Part shown: piece after piece, positions 34,575 through 42,792 of the stretch
Layout: each line of letters starts with the position of its first letter
How positions within the stretch are numbered: position 1 is the stretch's first letter
Assembly: GCA_041821185.1 (NCBI GenBank)
Contig: JBGUBD010000008.1
Location: forward strand, 62,001 to 126,000
Length of the DNA stretch: 64,000 nucleotides
DNA from: Phycisphaerales bacterium AB-hyl4
Lineage (GTDB): Bacteria; Planctomycetota; Phycisphaerae; Phycisphaerales; Phycisphaeraceae
Direction of reading: 5' to 3'
Notes under the pieces: model-generated
What the model was told of the DNA's origin: nothing
Database searches by the model: none
Seen by the model: the letters and a program-made list of their open reading frames with translations, nothing else
Program-made: the position numbers and the translations under genes

Positions 34575-34925
34575 TCACGTATGTCGACGCCGAAGTTTGC
34601 TGAGTAAGTAATCCTTCATGCCTCTCACGATCGAAGAGCGATCGTACTGTTCAAGGTAGACCAGTTCCTTAAGCACGAACGCCCACGCGTTGCGGCGGTC
34701 CCGTTCCTCCAACGCCGCTGGCAACGCTTCTTCGTCGGGGCCGACGTCCAGCAGGGCGATGTGCGACCAGGGGCTGACCATCAGCTGCGAAGGTTGATCC
34801 GCCTCACGGAACACGCAGCGGTCCGGCGTCACTGCCACCACCACGCCTTTGACGCACTGGCGATGATCGAACACCCGCATGCCGGGCACGACGATGGGTA
34901 ACGGTGAACGCGAGCGGCGGGTCAC
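34575..34925 (-). CDS. Hypothetical protein, 116 residues
   Basis: Starts inside the 3' end of the RHH-like gene (4-bp overlap), so it is translationally coupled and last in the DUF932-resolvase-RHH operon. An N-terminal small beta domain (LPIVVPGMRVFDHRQCVKGV, VVAVTPDRCVFREADQ) is followed by helices (RRNAWAFVLKELVYLEQYDR, IVRGMKDYLLSKLRRR). The beta part is reminiscent of an SH3-like or KOW-type fold. No named family. Likely an accessory maintenance protein judging by its operon. Confidence 0.5.
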   Translation of the reverse strand: MTRRSRSPLPIVVPGMRVFDHRQCVKGVVVAVTPDRCVFREADQPSQLMVSPWSHIALLDVGPDEEALPAALEERDRRNAWAFVLKELVYLEQYDRSSIVRGMKDYLLSKLRRRHT

Positions 34926-35302
34926 TTGGCTTTGCTCCGGCGTCGGCGACGCCCATCAAGGTGGCGGTAGAGACACAACCCCAGCAGCTGATTGCCGGGC
35001 AAGGTGGTTTGCCGGCGGGCCTGCTGCAAGGCTTGAAGCAGTTGTCGGGAGAGGGCCGTTCGTACCCGCTTGTCCGGCAGCGTGACGTCGGACACGCCCA
35101 GCTGCTCTAAATCCTGCACGACGGCGTCGAGTTGCTCGTCCACCGCCTCCTGCACCAGTACGGCGACGGAACGCTGCTGGCTTTTCGCCTTGGCCTTGGC
35201 CTGCTCCCACAGCTGCGTCGCCACGCGATAGCTACGGGGCACCGGCACGGCGTGCGGGTTGGGCAGCGACGAGCGGGGTGATGCACTACGCGATGGTGTC
35301 AT
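34922..35302 (-). CDS. Ribbon-helix-helix-like protein, 126 residues
   Basis: Residues 20-60 (VPRSYRVATQLWEQAKAKAK, SQQRSVAVLVQEAVDEQLDA) have the strand-helix-turn-helix pattern of RHH DNA-binding proteins; the C-terminal half is helical and very basic (RRRRRSKAK at the end). RHH proteins on plasmids act in partition or copy control. It lies between the serine resolvase and the 116-residue gene, with a 3-bp gap and a 4-bp overlap. The RHH reading is inferred from the residue pattern only. Confidence 0.5.
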   Translation of the reverse strand: MTPSRSASPRSSLPNPHAVPVPRSYRVATQLWEQAKAKAKSQQRSVAVLVQEAVDEQLDAVVQDLEQLGVSDVTLPDKRVRTALSRQLLQALQQARRQTTLPGNQLLGLCLYRHLDGRRRRRSKAK

Positions 35303-35305
35303 GAT

Positions 35306-35917
35306 CTACGATCCTTCCGTTGCATGGTCGCGGTTGTATTCCTGCCGGACCCACTGATTGACCCGGCCGACGCCGACGCCGAGCGTTTTGGCGATCCGCA
35401 CCTGGCCCCAGCCAGCCTGGCGAAGCTGCGTGGCTTTGCCCTTATCGAAATACCGCTTGGCGTTGCCCACCCGCTTGCCCTTGGCCTTGGCGTTGCGAAG
35501 CCCGGCCTTGGTGCGTTCGCTGATGATCGACCGCTCGTACTCGGCCAGCACTGAGAAGATGCCCGCGAGCATGCGGCCGGTGGAACTGGCCAGGTCGATG
35601 TTCTCCCGGTAACTGACCAGCACCAGGTTCCGAGCCGTCATGAACTCGATGATCTGGACCAGGTGCGGCAGCGATCGGCCCAATCGGTCAAGAGCGTAGA
35701 CCACCAGTATCCGCAGCTGCCCCTTGTTCAAGGCATCCCAGCACGCGTTCCAGCCCGGTCGACTGTCCCGCGTGCCGGAGATGCCTTCATCGATAAACTC
35801 CACCGGCTCCCACCCACGGGAGCGGCAATGCTCCCGCAGGCAGGCCAGTTGGGGATCGACGGACTGCCCGTCCGTGCTGACCCGAGCGTAGAGGGCCACC
35901 CGCACAGGCCGGGTCAT
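35306..35917 (-). CDS. Small serine recombinase (resolvase/invertase family)
   Basis: 203 residues, the normal length for Tn3/Gin-type resolvases. The catalytic serine is Ser14 in YARVSTDGQ; conserved arginines appear in YALDRLGRSLPHL and FSVLAEYERSIISERTKAGL. The C-terminal HTH is KATQLRQAGWGQVRIAKTLG, VGVGRVNQWV. Such enzymes resolve multimers or invert segments at a local res site. It overlaps the DUF932-like gene by 4 bp in a plasmid-like operon, so multimer resolution or partition is the likely job, while the large recombinase at 42793 would carry out integration. Confidence 0.93.
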   Translation of the reverse strand: MTRPVRVALYARVSTDGQSVDPQLACLREHCRSRGWEPVEFIDEGISGTRDSRPGWNACWDALNKGQLRILVVYALDRLGRSLPHLVQIIEFMTARNLVLVSYRENIDLASSTGRMLAGIFSVLAEYERSIISERTKAGLRNAKAKGKRVGNAKRYFDKGKATQLRQAGWGQVRIAKTLGVGVGRVNQWVRQEYNRDHATEGS

Positions 35918-37110
35918 GCTTCACCTTCCTCTCCCGATCCGGGGGCGGCGTCGCCGTCGACCGACACGGCGTCCGCCGTGAGCCGCTCGCCACCCTCGCC
36001 GCCTTCGCCGGAGCGGGTGTGCAGGAAGTAGTCCTGATAGTCGGGGAAACTCTCGACGGTGCCTTCGAGGTCGTATTCGTCCACGAGGCTCTGGCCGATC
36101 CACGCCTGCAAGGTCTCGCGGGCCTGGCGATGGGTGAGGTGGTGCGTCGCCACCTCGCTGGCGAAGTTGAACAGGTCGTAGACCGTCGCCTTCACCGGCA
36201 CCGAGCGGGAGCGGCGGCTGGACAACTCGTCGACTGACGCGAGGCCGTAGAACCGCAGCGGATTGCCGCAGACCTGATCGAGTCGATCGAGCAATCCGTT
36301 CCGCTGCTCGTGATCCATGCCTTCCCGCGTGCAGGCGTCGGCGATGAAGCGGTGCAGCTGCCCGGCTTCAGATAAGGATGCCCACGATCGGCTGGCCGCT
36401 TCGACCCGCTGACGGTAGGCGGCGAAGCCTTCCTCGTTGTTAAAACTCGCCATCGCTCGCTGCATCACCGGCAGCAGTCGCGTCTCCTGCCGACCCAAGG
36501 GGAAGGTGGTCTTAAACGAGCGGGCCAGACCGATCATGCCGTTGGAGCAGACCAGCCGCAGCAGCGAAAGGTAAGCCGACGGCATGCCATAGCCATCGAG
36601 GGGCATCTGCACATTGAACTGCGTGCGGAACGCATCGCCGCCGATGTTGAAGGCGGCAGGATACGGACATTCGAACGTGGCCGAGGCGACGCCGTTGGCG
36701 TAGCTGATCTGCTGGCCGTCGAACTCGTCGACCAGCTGCCGCACTTCGCCGACCTGCAACAGTGGCCGCGAGGGATTGGTGGCACTGAGCAGCCGACCCT
36801 CGGCATCGTCATGCTCGCCCAGCTGGGCGGTAAGCCGGACGCGGTCCTGCCGTGTGCGGGTGATGCGGTCGAACACCTCGTCGTGGCCGAAGTAGTCGAA
36901 CACGCTCCGGCTGAGGTTGTACAGGGCCGAGAACGAGTTCCAGAAGCGACCGCTGACCTGCATGCGACGGCCGTCGGGCAGGACGACCCGCGTGCGGCGA
37001 TCCCGTTCGTGACGGCTGGCCGATCGGCCCACGCCTTCGTATTCCACCTGCAAGGCGTTCAGCGGTAGCGTCTGCGATTCCAGTTCCAGATTCGAAAGAT
37101 TGGCGACCAT
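35914..37110 (-). CDS. DUF932-like (phage/plasmid-type) protein
   Basis: 398 residues with AGGAGAG 7 bp before the ATG. The order of segments, LPDGRRMQVSGRFWNSFSAL, FNIGGDAFRTQFNVQMPLDG, YLSLLRLVCSNGMIGLARSF and MQRAMASFNNEEGFAAYRQR, followed by LYDLFNFASEVATHHL, matches the DUF932 family of plasmid, phage and ICE proteins, whose function is unknown. The tail is Gly/Glu-rich and disordered. It is the first gene of a four-gene operon (with resolvase, RHH-like and 116-residue genes). The family call rests on pattern recognition and could be a relative rather than a member. Confidence 0.6.
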   Translation of the reverse strand: MVANLSNLELESQTLPLNALQVEYEGVGRSASRHERDRRTRVVLPDGRRMQVSGRFWNSFSALYNLSRSVFDYFGHDEVFDRITRTRQDRVRLTAQLGEHDDAEGRLLSATNPSRPLLQVGEVRQLVDEFDGQQISYANGVASATFECPYPAAFNIGGDAFRTQFNVQMPLDGYGMPSAYLSLLRLVCSNGMIGLARSFKTTFPLGRQETRLLPVMQRAMASFNNEEGFAAYRQRVEAASRSWASLSEAGQLHRFIADACTREGMDHEQRNGLLDRLDQVCGNPLRFYGLASVDELSSRRSRSVPVKATVYDLFNFASEVATHHLTHRQARETLQAWIGQSLVDEYDLEGTVESFPDYQDYFLHTRSGEGGEGGERLTADAVSVDGDAAPGSGEEGEA

Positions 37111-37205
37111 GATTCGGCTCTCCTAAATAAGGTTGGGGTTGATCGGTCTCCACCAACCCATGTCCCGAGCCCGCGAGCGAGATAATGTCCCTGGGAGATT
37201 CTTCC

Positions 37206-37508
37206 CTACAGACCGGCGACCACCTGCACGTAGGCCAGCAGCAACGCCAGTTCGCTACCCGCTGGCGTTCCGCCATCCAGCCAGTGACAAGCCAGCCGGG
37301 CGGCGTTGACCTGGCCGTGGTGATGGTCCACCGTGTGCTTTTGTTCGCGGTCGCCCTGATGATCGATCAGACGGATCACGCCGCGATGCACGCGTTCGAG
37401 CGTGACCGCTCCTCGCATGCCGTGCAGCGTCAGGCGAACGATCGACAGGCGACGCACCGGGTTCGAATCGTCAGATGGTGGATGCAGTGGTTGAATCATG
37501 ATGGCCAT
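37206..37508 (-). CDS. Hypothetical protein, 100 residues
   Basis: From ATG 37508: MAIMIQPLHPPSDDSNPVRR, LSIVRLTLHGMRGAVTLERV, HRGVIRLIDHQGDREQKHTV, DHHHGQVNAARLACHWLDGG, ending SELALLLAYVQVVAGL. The start is alternating hydrophobic (beta) and the end helical. It fills the space between the SF2 helicase and the DUF932-like gene on the same strand. No ribosome site is clear and no family is known; gene status is probable because of the operon position. Confidence 0.4.
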   Translation of the reverse strand: MAIMIQPLHPPSDDSNPVRRLSIVRLTLHGMRGAVTLERVHRGVIRLIDHQGDREQKHTVDHHHGQVNAARLACHWLDGGTPAGSELALLLAYVQVVAGL

Positions 37509-37581
37509 TGGATGGCAGGCGAATCGGCGGCACAATTGCACAGCCAGGGGTATGCGGGGGCGGTCGGGGGGCAACCGGGGG

Positions 37582-38634
37582 CTACCGTCGCCGACGCTTC
37601 CGCTTGAGATAACGCGGCAACGCCACATCCAGCGACGCCATCGCCGAGAGCGTGTTGCCGTGGGCGGCGTGCAGCCGGGGTGTGCGATCCTGCAGGATCG
37701 GCCAGCGACCTTCGGTGTAGCGGAACTTCGCCGCCGGATCGGCGATTCGTGTGAACGGCCAGACGCTGGCGGTGTTCTGCACCACCTGGGCATGCGGCTT
37801 GTCGCGGTGACGCCGCAACGCCCGACCCACCATCTGAATGGTGGGGCCTTTGGAGGCCGGTCGGGCGAAGACGGTTTTCAGGGCCGGGCTGTTAAACCCC
37901 TCGGTAAGCACCTGCACGTTGAGCAGCACATCGACCTCGCCCCGGTTGAACGCGTCGATCTGGCGATCCTGCTCGCTGTGGCCGTGCACCACCTCGCAGC
38001 GGACGCCGCCTTCGCGAAGCAGCCGGGCACAACGGAAGCATTCATCGAGCGAGAGGAAATAGCCCACGCTCTGACCCCACCGTCGCCGCTGTTCGAGGTA
38101 GAGACGGGCCAACTGATCCGGCGTCCACGGCCCGTCGAAGATGTACTGGTGATACGGCGAGAGATAGCCCGCTTCGATCAGCTGCGGCAAGCCCGCGTCG
38201 CGGATGACCTTGCTGAAACACAACGCCAGCTGATCCGTGCGAAACGGCGTGGCCGTCGTGGCCAGGTGCAGCTTCGGTTTGACCTTGGCATAGACCGAGG
38301 CGGAACTGTCGCTGGCGGCGTGGTGCCCCTCGTCTTCGATGAGCACCTCGAAATCGGTGGGCGGGTTCTGCTCAAACAGGCTGAAGTAGCGGATGGGCTC
38401 AAAGCCGATCAATCGCTGGTTGTCCGCCTCGGCCTGATGCAGCAGATGACGCCGCATCGCCGTCCACCCCGACCGCCACCCGTAGCGGCGGTGCAGGGCC
38501 TGGGCGATCAGGTGGGCCATGATCGTCTTGCCGCTGCCGGTGGGGCTCTCGATCAGGATGCTGCGGTGTCCCTCGTCCACCGCCGCCAGGGCCTGCTCGA
38601 TGATTCGCTGTTGATAGTCGCGTGGTTCGAGCAT
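37582..38634 (-). CDS. Superfamily 2 DEAD/DEAH helicase
   Basis: 350 residues, close to a minimal SF2 core. Q-like start LEPRDYQQRIIEQAL, Walker A SPTGSGKT (about 30-37), DEGH box (IEDEGHHAASDSS), TTATPFRTD (motif III), then RecA-2 with VLTEGFNSP (motif V) and IQMVGRALRRHRDK (motif VI). It resembles the compact plasmid/phage helicases used at replication forks. ATG is 4 bp after the DUF6573 stop, so they form one operon with downstream small genes. A helicase, AEP-like primase and resolvase together look like a replication module. Confidence 0.88.
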   Translation of the reverse strand: MLEPRDYQQRIIEQALAAVDEGHRSILIESPTGSGKTIMAHLIAQALHRRYGWRSGWTAMRRHLLHQAEADNQRLIGFEPIRYFSLFEQNPPTDFEVLIEDEGHHAASDSSASVYAKVKPKLHLATTATPFRTDQLALCFSKVIRDAGLPQLIEAGYLSPYHQYIFDGPWTPDQLARLYLEQRRRWGQSVGYFLSLDECFRCARLLREGGVRCEVVHGHSEQDRQIDAFNRGEVDVLLNVQVLTEGFNSPALKTVFARPASKGPTIQMVGRALRRHRDKPHAQVVQNTASVWPFTRIADPAAKFRYTEGRWPILQDRTPRLHAAHGNTLSAMASLDVALPRYLKRKRRRR

Positions 38635-38638
38635 GGCA

Positions 38639-39031
38639 TCAATCCTCGTTGGGCAGCAGGATGGTGAGCACCGGCTCGCCTTCGTCGCCGGGGCCGCAGA
38701 TGACCTTGAGCGTGACGGTCTCCTGGCGTTCCGGCTCCATCAGGAAAATCACCTGGAACAGCAGCTGATCCTTGCGGCGGGAACGGCGGATCGCGTGGTA
38801 GAGCATCCACAACAGGTCATGCCCACGCCCGCGTTCGGATTGGCCCAGCGACCGCAACCCCTCGCGAGGGACGACGTAGCCGTGCCACACCGCTGCCGTG
38901 CAGGCCACCGGGCAGTGGAAGCCGGTCTCTTTCGCCCATTCGGTGAGATCGACGAGCACGCCATCGTTCAGGGCCTGCTGGCGGGTGTAGCGATAGATGA
39001 TCGGATCGGGTTCGGGGTGCGTCTCGGCCAT
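38639..39031 (-). CDS. DUF6573-family protein
   Basis: 130 residues. The N-terminus IIYRYTRQQALNDGVLVDLT, EWAKETGFHCPVACTAAVW and the later GRGHDLLWMLYHAIRR match DUF6573, a small family frequent on plasmids and integrative elements, function unknown. The C-terminal half is beta-rich (LLFQVIFLMEPERQETVTLK). First gene of the operon with the helicase. Confidence 0.7.
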   Translation of the reverse strand: MAETHPEPDPIIYRYTRQQALNDGVLVDLTEWAKETGFHCPVACTAAVWHGYVVPREGLRSLGQSERGRGHDLLWMLYHAIRRSRRKDQLLFQVIFLMEPERQETVTLKVICGPGDEGEPVLTILLPNED

Positions 39032-39332
39032 GGGGCCCTCCGTCGTTGGGAAGAATCGCAGGTCTCCGGTGCCTGCTTACCCATCCATGGCACGACGTGG
39101 GGGCAGCGATAATGTGGTTGTTGCTGCTGGGCGTCGCCAGCAGAGGCAGGCCGGGGCCTTGCCTGGGGGGATGGAGGGGATGGGGGAAGTATGGCGGAAT
39201 CACGGGGGTTGTCCCCCTGCCCCCGCCGATGTGGTTCTCGGCGAGAGCAGGAGTTCCCGTGGGGCAGGGCGTGGATAGTGAAGATCCAACTTAACCTGAC
39301 GCGGGGATAGAGATGGCATACACGCTTGTCCA
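39032..39332. other. 300-bp gene-free spacer
   Basis: Lies between the primase-like gene end and DUF6573. It contains inverted G/C-rich runs (CCCCCGTGATTCC, GGGGGTTGTCCCCC near 39200) that may form a terminator for the primase-like transcript or part of the next promoter. Confidence 0.35.
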
Positions 39333-41318
39333 TCAGCGCAGACTGACACCCTCGACCGTCTGTACAATATGTCGTTTCGTTGCTGTTCTGGCTTGCTTTG
39401 CTGGGTCTGAAGGCGGGGGACGCGTCCTTTGCAGCCTGTTCAACACCATACCAATGCAACTCCCCCCAATTCGATTCCCATCGTGTACCTCCACAGAATG
39501 CGCGGGAGAGAGAGAGGAAATAGCAGGACAAAACGAGGCTGGAGCGACATCACATAATAAATGCCCCCGTCCCGACCGGACCCCTACGCTAACCGTACTA
39601 GCGTGGCGATAAGATGATGACACATGTTCACCTAGGCGGGGCGCTTGCCGCCCCGCTGCGTGAGTTTGCAACAGCAAACCGCCCCCTGCGACACAACGTC
39701 GAAACAAGGCAACCACGTGTTTGAAAACTTGGTAACAGCGTGCCCGTCCGTGCAGTCGTCCTACCGGCGATCGGTATTCGGCCACAATGCTCTGCAGTTG
39801 GAGTTGAGTCGCTAGATCACGCCCCCTCTCGTAGTCCCGGCGGCTCGGAGACCAAGCAATTAGACCTTCCCTGTGGGCCAACGCTGCTGTTTGAAGAAAT
39901 TGCCTTCGCCCTACTCCCCCGTCGCCGTGAATTGTTGAGTAGGCCGCGATGTAGAGCCAGGCGCCAAGCCGCTCGGCATCACGGCGGTTCAGCTGATGCT
40001 CTCGCCGTAGACCACGCCAGAATCGATGAAAGGCGGCCGGCAGGATTCGGAATTCGCCCTTCGGGCCACTTCGCCCTCTCGTGACGACCCGACGTTTAGG
40101 CTGTGCCGACGCATGTGCCCATGCCCGCCGTAAATCCTCCTTCGCCGCCCCTGCATCATCACTGATCGTGCGGCGGTAATGTTCGACATACGATTCCACT
40201 TCCCAACCGTAACATTGAGCGATGTATGCGGTACACCGCATTGCCTCCCAACGGTCCGGACATGCTCTGTGATCGGCGTAGCGGTAGAAACTGGCAGGCA
40301 ATCGCCGTGGTTCAGACGTCGCACATCCGCGTATGCTTGTGGTGTACGTGCATCGTGCCGGAGCCTTTGTAGCTTCACCTGTGCGGTGCTGCTCGTCCGT
40401 TCTCTGTTGCCCCTGCCGTTGGCCTTGTACATGATCGACAGTGTTAGTCGCCGTAGACCACCCCATCTGCTGCACAATTGGCGTAGCCCACACCCCTCCA
40501 CGTTGCACCGTTTGCTGAAGGTACGCCCGTGCTGCCGCAGGATGGTTACGACACAATCGTAATATCAATTTGTCCAAGTCAACCACGCCTAATCGCCGTA
40601 GCCGACACCAGTCATCTTCAGTCCGTAAAAATGGCACATTTACACACGCAGATGCTGTACCGCATATTGCATCAATGCCCGCTTCACCCGGATGGAGGCG
40701 GTGCCCAAGATTCCCCAGCAACCATCCCAGCTGCCGCAGTGTTTGAGTATCGTGACGACAGCGGAAATAGAAGTGGGTTCCGGTGCCGGATCGAGACGGC
40801 TCCTCGTAACACGAGGAGTCGGCGAACACACGCCGAACAATCTGCCCAAGCTTAGCCACGCCCTCGGGGTCGCTACCCCCTTTATCATCAAGATCGATAC
40901 AGGCCAAACATGTCGGTGTGTCGTCCGAAGCGGTGTAGTAAATTGTTTCACGACCTTGAAAATGGGAAATGAATACGGTCGGGTCAATCAAGATGTTTGT
41001 CAGATGGTACGGCAACCGCGGTCCAGCTGTAGCGTACACCACTTTCCCCAGCCGGACATATGGTTCGCTACGGCCCCAAAAACCCCACTTCGACACATCC
41101 ATGTGTCCAGCCAGCCAGATGGCCGCTTGCATCTGCCACTCGGGTAGTTCTGCACGGCTCCAGGCCAGTTCGTACCGGGCTCGTGAATCGGCAACCACAT
41201 CTCGATGGGTCCGTCGCCGCGGCAGTAGGTGCCGAATTAAGGGGCGTTCATCAAACTCCCCATCGCTGGACGAGGAGAGGTCGGCGACCCAGGCTGCAAT
41301 GTTCGAGGCTACTCCCAT
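39333..41318 (-). CDS. Primase-polymerase (AEP)-like replication protein
   Basis: 661 residues. Region 125-235 has the three marks of an archaeo-eukaryotic primase fold: acidic motif I CIDLDDKG (Asp142, Asp144), motif II SRSGTGTHFYFRC with His182, and motif III GIDAIC (Asp216). A lead-in YYTASDDTPTCLA precedes it. The middle (350-420) holds a Cys/His-rich stretch, and residues 430-560 look like a helical domain with KGEFRILPAAFHRFWRGLRR. The last 100 residues are low-complexity. Plasmid and phage primases of this kind prime or initiate replication. The pieces fit, but the overall similarity is weak. Confidence 0.5.
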   Translation of the reverse strand: MGVASNIAAWVADLSSSSDGEFDERPLIRHLLPRRRTHRDVVADSRARYELAWSRAELPEWQMQAAIWLAGHMDVSKWGFWGRSEPYVRLGKVVYATAGPRLPYHLTNILIDPTVFISHFQGRETIYYTASDDTPTCLACIDLDDKGGSDPEGVAKLGQIVRRVFADSSCYEEPSRSGTGTHFYFRCRHDTQTLRQLGWLLGNLGHRLHPGEAGIDAICGTASACVNVPFLRTEDDWCRLRRLGVVDLDKLILRLCRNHPAAARAYLQQTVQRGGVWATPIVQQMGWSTATNTVDHVQGQRQGQQRTDEQHRTGEATKAPARCTYTTSIRGCATSEPRRLPASFYRYADHRACPDRWEAMRCTAYIAQCYGWEVESYVEHYRRTISDDAGAAKEDLRRAWAHASAQPKRRVVTRGRSGPKGEFRILPAAFHRFWRGLRREHQLNRRDAERLGAWLYIAAYSTIHGDGGVGRRQFLQTAALAHREGLIAWSPSRRDYERGRDLATQLQLQSIVAEYRSPVGRLHGRARCYQVFKHVVALFRRCVAGGGLLLQTHAAGRQAPRLGEHVSSSYRHASTVSVGVRSGRGHLLCDVAPASFCPAISSLSPAHSVEVHDGNRIGGSCIGMVLNRLQRTRPPPSDPAKQARTATKRHIVQTVEGVSLR

Positions 41319-41510
41319 ACTTTTATATACTCACGCCGACTCGCGCGACGTTCCACAGATTTTGCCCCCTCCCCCCGCTGCCCATACGGTACGACGCAAT
41401 GGACCTGCATGGGTACCCACACGAGCACCCACGCAGGCCCGCTATAGCTTTGCAGCCACTCGTTTGCGTTCACTTCTGCGTAAACACGCATGACCCTTCT
41501 TGTCCCATCA

Positions 41511-42077
41511 TCAGGTCAGAGCATCTATAAACGCATACGCATCATCGCACACATCTTTCATGTTCTGATCACTATAGCTAGCATGATTGATTGATACCGT
41601 ATCAAACTGATTCGCTAGCTCGTCAAATCGTAACGCATACTTGTACAGCCGTTTCTTCCTAATTGCGTACTTTTGATACAGCTGGTACATGACGGTCTGA
41701 GCCATCGTGTACATCATGACCTCCCTGATGCCTTGCGTCCTACATACCTCCAGCCCTTTGCACAACGCCTCATACTCTGCGGTAATACACGTCGCTTTGG
41801 CCACCCCACAGGAATCCACATGCAGCTGTCCAGACTCGTTGGGATCCTTCAGGCCCCAAGCAACCGCGGCTCGACTGCACCATTCACGTTGCGACACCCC
41901 AGACACGTAGATCTCATATAGATTGCTTGGTTGCACAGATGGGCTTGACCGGCTAATCCATAGAGGTTTACGATCTTGGTTCAGGTCTTTGGATTTGGCT
42001 GTTGCCTGACGCCAACCGCCTTTACGCCGTTGCTTCCGAACATCCCCGACTACCTTTGCATACTTATTACGATTCAT
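41511..42077 (-). CDS. RNase H-like fold protein with altered catalytic residues
   Basis: 188 residues, AAGGAG 9 bp before the ATG. After a basic head, YEIYVSGVSQREWCSRAAVA, ATCITAEYEALCKGLEVCRT and IREVMMYTMAQTVMYQLY follow the RNase H1 layout (D-G-S strand; helix with AEYxAL; D-S strand). The Glu of AEYEAL is present, but the first Asp reads Ser (IYVSG) and the Asp of the DSQ position reads Thr (YTMAQ). Cleavage by the usual two-metal mechanism is therefore unlikely; nucleic-acid binding may remain. It lies between the primase-like gene and the integrase region. Confidence 0.6.
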   Translation of the reverse strand: MNRNKYAKVVGDVRKQRRKGGWRQATAKSKDLNQDRKPLWISRSSPSVQPSNLYEIYVSGVSQREWCSRAAVAWGLKDPNESGQLHVDSCGVAKATCITAEYEALCKGLEVCRTQGIREVMMYTMAQTVMYQLYQKYAIRKKRLYKYALRFDELANQFDTVSINHASYSDQNMKDVCDDAYAFIDALT

Positions 42078-42792
42078 ACTGCATCTCCTTAAATTTTATG
42101 CCGCCATGCATAATTACATAGACTCCAACGCCGGAGCTTGGCTATGCCTCTTCTAGCGGCTTTTGGGCGTGCGATTCGCCGCTCGTTCAACGAGATTGAG
42201 GACGAGATCATCGCCTTCCCATAAATAACAAAGCGCCACTACCCCCCCTCCGCGCGTGGCTGTTGGCCTAATTTCCCAAGATTAAATTCCCTCGCCTATC
42301 CCTATTCGCTACAACCCCTCCAGACCGATATGGTTTAGGCCATGTGAATGCCCAAAACCATGCCCCCCTTCGCCCTTTTTACGAATGTTGCAAAAGCATG
42401 AACCGCACGGCTCAATGCTCCGCCGATCTACGCTTGAGGCCTTACACGTTCCCGCTCGCAGGCCTCCCTTCTACAATTCGACCGGCTTACGTGATATGCG
42501 AATCCCTGGTGTTTTGGCATGCCCCAGGATTCGACATCCAAAATTTGTCGACGTCAGGGGGGGGGGGGTACGGAGCGCCCGATGTATTTAAGGGGTATGG
42601 CCAGTCATGAACGACCACCTTCCCGACCAATCCCAGACCAACACGAGCCACGCGCTCCGTCACGAAATCTGCCTGGCGACAGAATTACGCAGTCGAGACA
42701 GCACGATTCCAATAACGGCCAAACGGACATCCCCATGGCACACCAGATTGCTCCCGACGTAATCGAGCAACTAGCCCACTTGATACTCAACA
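42078..42792. other. Long spacer before the recombinase
   Basis: About 700 bp. It contains the G12 tract at 42557 and two weak short frames (42607-42762; 42735-42818, the latter overlapping the recombinase start by 26 bp and reading MAHQIAPDVIEQLAHLILNI). Neither is well supported. The promoter of the recombinase must lie here. Confidence 0.4.
42557..42568. repeat. Homopolymeric G12 tract
   Basis: Twelve consecutive G residues about 225 bp before the recombinase start. Such tracts slip during replication and can switch expression. It could also be an assembly-sensitive spot. Confidence 0.7.

Noticed and set aside
42607..42762. Short frame starting MNDHLPDQSQTN
   Set aside because: No ribosome site, no recognisable pattern, and lies in a region with a homopolymer tract.
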